Below, piece after piece: positions 62,556 to 64,000 of a stretch of DNA of 64,000 bases. The stretch comes from Petrosia ficiformis. Its lineage: Eukaryota; Porifera; Demospongiae; Haplosclerida; Petrosiidae. Below the pieces are notes generated by a model, which searched no databases, had not been told where the DNA came from, and was given only the letters and a program-made list of their open reading frames with translations. Numbering within the stretch: position 1 is the stretch's first letter; each line of letters opens with the position of its first letter. Position numbers and translations under genes: made by a program. The stretch lies in the NCBI GenBank assembly GCA_947044365.1, contig OX345636.1, positions 27,641,466-27,705,465 of the forward strand, read 5' to 3'.

Positions 62556-63080
62556 GTCTGTTATTTTGGTCTGCCAATATTATCTCAATGGCAAAATATT
62601 GTCTTACTGCAATTAAATAATATGCAGTTGAAAAATACTATAACACTTAGTCTTGAGCCACATGCTCTCAAAACAAGGACCAGAAGGGTCATTTAAAGAA
62701 AAAAGAGCCTATTTTTGTTAGACAGTATCACTGAGTAGTTGTAATGCAGTAATCTCAAGTCACCTTTAGGCAATAATCGCAAAACTTAATTTTCAATATC
62801 GCCCAACCCTAGTTCACACCACAATGCAATCATAGGATACTTGTTTACTAGTTTTCTTCATTTTGTTTTTTAGATTTCTTCAATGGAAGGTAGACAAACT
62901 ATACTACAATTCTCAGAAAGTCCATAATATTTCACTATTATAATTATTCAATTTTTGGTACATTAAAATGCATGTATAGATAAATGTACATATTATAATA
63001 CATTACTATCTATGTATGTGTGTATAATATATTATGCATGTACATATATGCAATTTGTGCATACATGTATGTGCGTAATA

Positions 63081-64000
63081 TCTATATAATAATACCCTTG
63101 TCTGTCACAAATTTACCCGCAACAAAGACCCAGGAAATTAGACGTTGACACGCCGCTTTGATGTGACGTAATAAAAGAAGGCGTTGACAGTAAAAATGAC
63201 ATTTCAGCGTTATAAAGAAGATTAAAGAGATAGACGATAATCAGGGACAGAATTAGACAAAGAGAGAGAAGAGCTTTGGAGACAGTAGTAGAAAGAGAGT
63301 TCAGGAGATATATTTAGATAGAAATAGATATAGACAAACACGGACAACACTAAAGGCAAAGCCCAGCTAACATCTGATAGAGATTCTCATGTGCGCACGT
63401 TGACATTTTACGTGCACAAGAATAACTGATATATATGGACAGAGAAGCCCAGCTAACATCTGATATATAGAGATTCTTGTGCACGTAGACATTTGACGAG
63501 CATAAGAATAGACAGAGATAGATATAAACAAACACGGACAAGACTAACTGATATAGAGAGATAAGTATAGCTAACATCTGACAGAGATAGACATATAATG
63601 AGCCTGTAGTGTACTACACTTAGAAGGTACTACGCTTGCCTAGCTTAAACCGCTGAAGGCATTCAGATCAGTAAAGACAAGTACAGAGAAGATTGATCAG
63701 AGTCGAAGAGAGAGAGACGTAACATTTAGTTCATTCATTTATCAAACAAAATTGTGCGTTCATAAAGAAGATTGGAGAAGAGATAGACAATAATCAGCAA
63801 CAGAATTAGACAAAGAGAGAGAAGATCTTTAGAGACATTAATAGAAAGAGAGTTCAGGAGATCGTTGGAGACATAGACAAACACGTACAACACTAACTGG
63901 ATAAGCCCAGCTAACAACTGCGATAGAGATTCTCGTGCGCGCACTTAGACTTTTGATGTGCACAAGACTAACTGATATAGAGAAAGAAGCCCAACTAATC
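63081..64000 (+). mobile_element. Helitron 5' end with Arg-rich leader, cut by window edge
   Basis: Begins TCTATATAATAATACCCTTG directly after A at the empty-site position known from copy A. Downstream are two diverged copies, about 550 bp apart, of the Helitron leader (aaagagagagaagagctttg, then agttcaggaga and cccagctaacatctgat) also found in the coding orientation at 45.45-45.72 kb. Reading frames are broken; the element runs out of the window. Confidence 0.65.

Larger units (their letters stand above)
59102..62927 (+). pseudogene. Copy B of the mucin-like membrane-protein gene, lacking its TM exon
   Basis: This is a near-identical duplicate of the gene at 39106-43936. The signal-peptide exon (59102-59150), the Ser/Thr exon (from 59190), the VLCVRRYRR exon (60135-60160), the acidic-tail exon (61138-61255) and the last exon (62874-62927) are all present. 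About 325 bp of copy A (39330-39654), carrying the Ser/Thr segment, the transmembrane helix and its donor, is missing; the join reads aaacaagag/gaaagtg. A TAA also interrupts the Ser/Thr exon (CTA TAA near 59300). Without the membrane exon the product could not be the type I protein of copy A, so this is called a pseudogene; a secreted or unrelated product is not excluded. Confidence 0.65.
58760..63080 (+). repeat. Segmental duplication, copy B
   Basis: Counterpart of 38740-44096. Homology stops at 63080, where a Helitron 5' end begins; the corresponding position in copy A (44096/44097) is an uninterrupted A/T dinucleotide. The DNA just upstream (58.69-58.80 kb) also matches 49.05-49.15 kb, a third partial copy. 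Confidence 0.85.

Overview
The window is nuclear DNA of an animal. Genes are split by many short to medium introns with GT..AG borders, gene content is metazoan (SH2 adaptor, HMG20-type HMG box, STRAD pseudokinase, gamma-tubulin complex protein 2), and the first 33 kb is saturated with the palindromic word ACATGT/TGTACA. That word and the compact genes suggest a demosponge resembling Amphimedon; this assignment is an inference from recall, not a search.

Layout. (1) 1-10.5 kb, minus strand: 5' half of a DAPP1/Bam32-like adaptor gene; the PH-domain exons lie beyond the left edge. (2) 76 bp separate its start codon from that of the next gene on the plus strand, an HMG20A/B-like gene (10.6-17.6 kb) with HMG box and coiled coil. 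(3) 357 bp further on is a complete STRAD-like pseudokinase gene (18-33 kb) whose start codon is alone in its exon. Introns of these genes hold tRNA-derived SINEs, several MITE families, foldback elements and tandem arrays. (4) 33-49 kb is mostly accessory DNA: decayed Helitron pieces, two decayed retroelement C-termini with a restriction-endonuclease-like signature, GCGTAA minisatellites, and copy A of a segmental duplication carrying a small mucin-like single-pass membrane-protein gene. (5) 50-57.7 kb, minus strand: a gamma-tubulin complex component 2 (GCP2) gene with a normal exon layout but several stops and frameshifts. It is split by about 4.2 kb of foreign DNA (Ulp1-like peptidase plus PHD-finger transposon remnant, 33-bp minisatellite) and carries six tandem 63-nt in-frame exons. 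(6) 58.8-63.1 kb: copy B of the segmental duplication, with the transmembrane exon deleted, an inverted tandem array and a Helitron 5' end inserted at a site that is still empty in copy A.

The three left-hand genes are intact as read: all proposed splice phases agree and no lesions were seen. That makes random sequence error a weaker explanation for the lesions in GCP2. No operon logic applies; the clearest regulatory feature is the shared divergent promoter of the DAPP1-like and HMG20-like genes.
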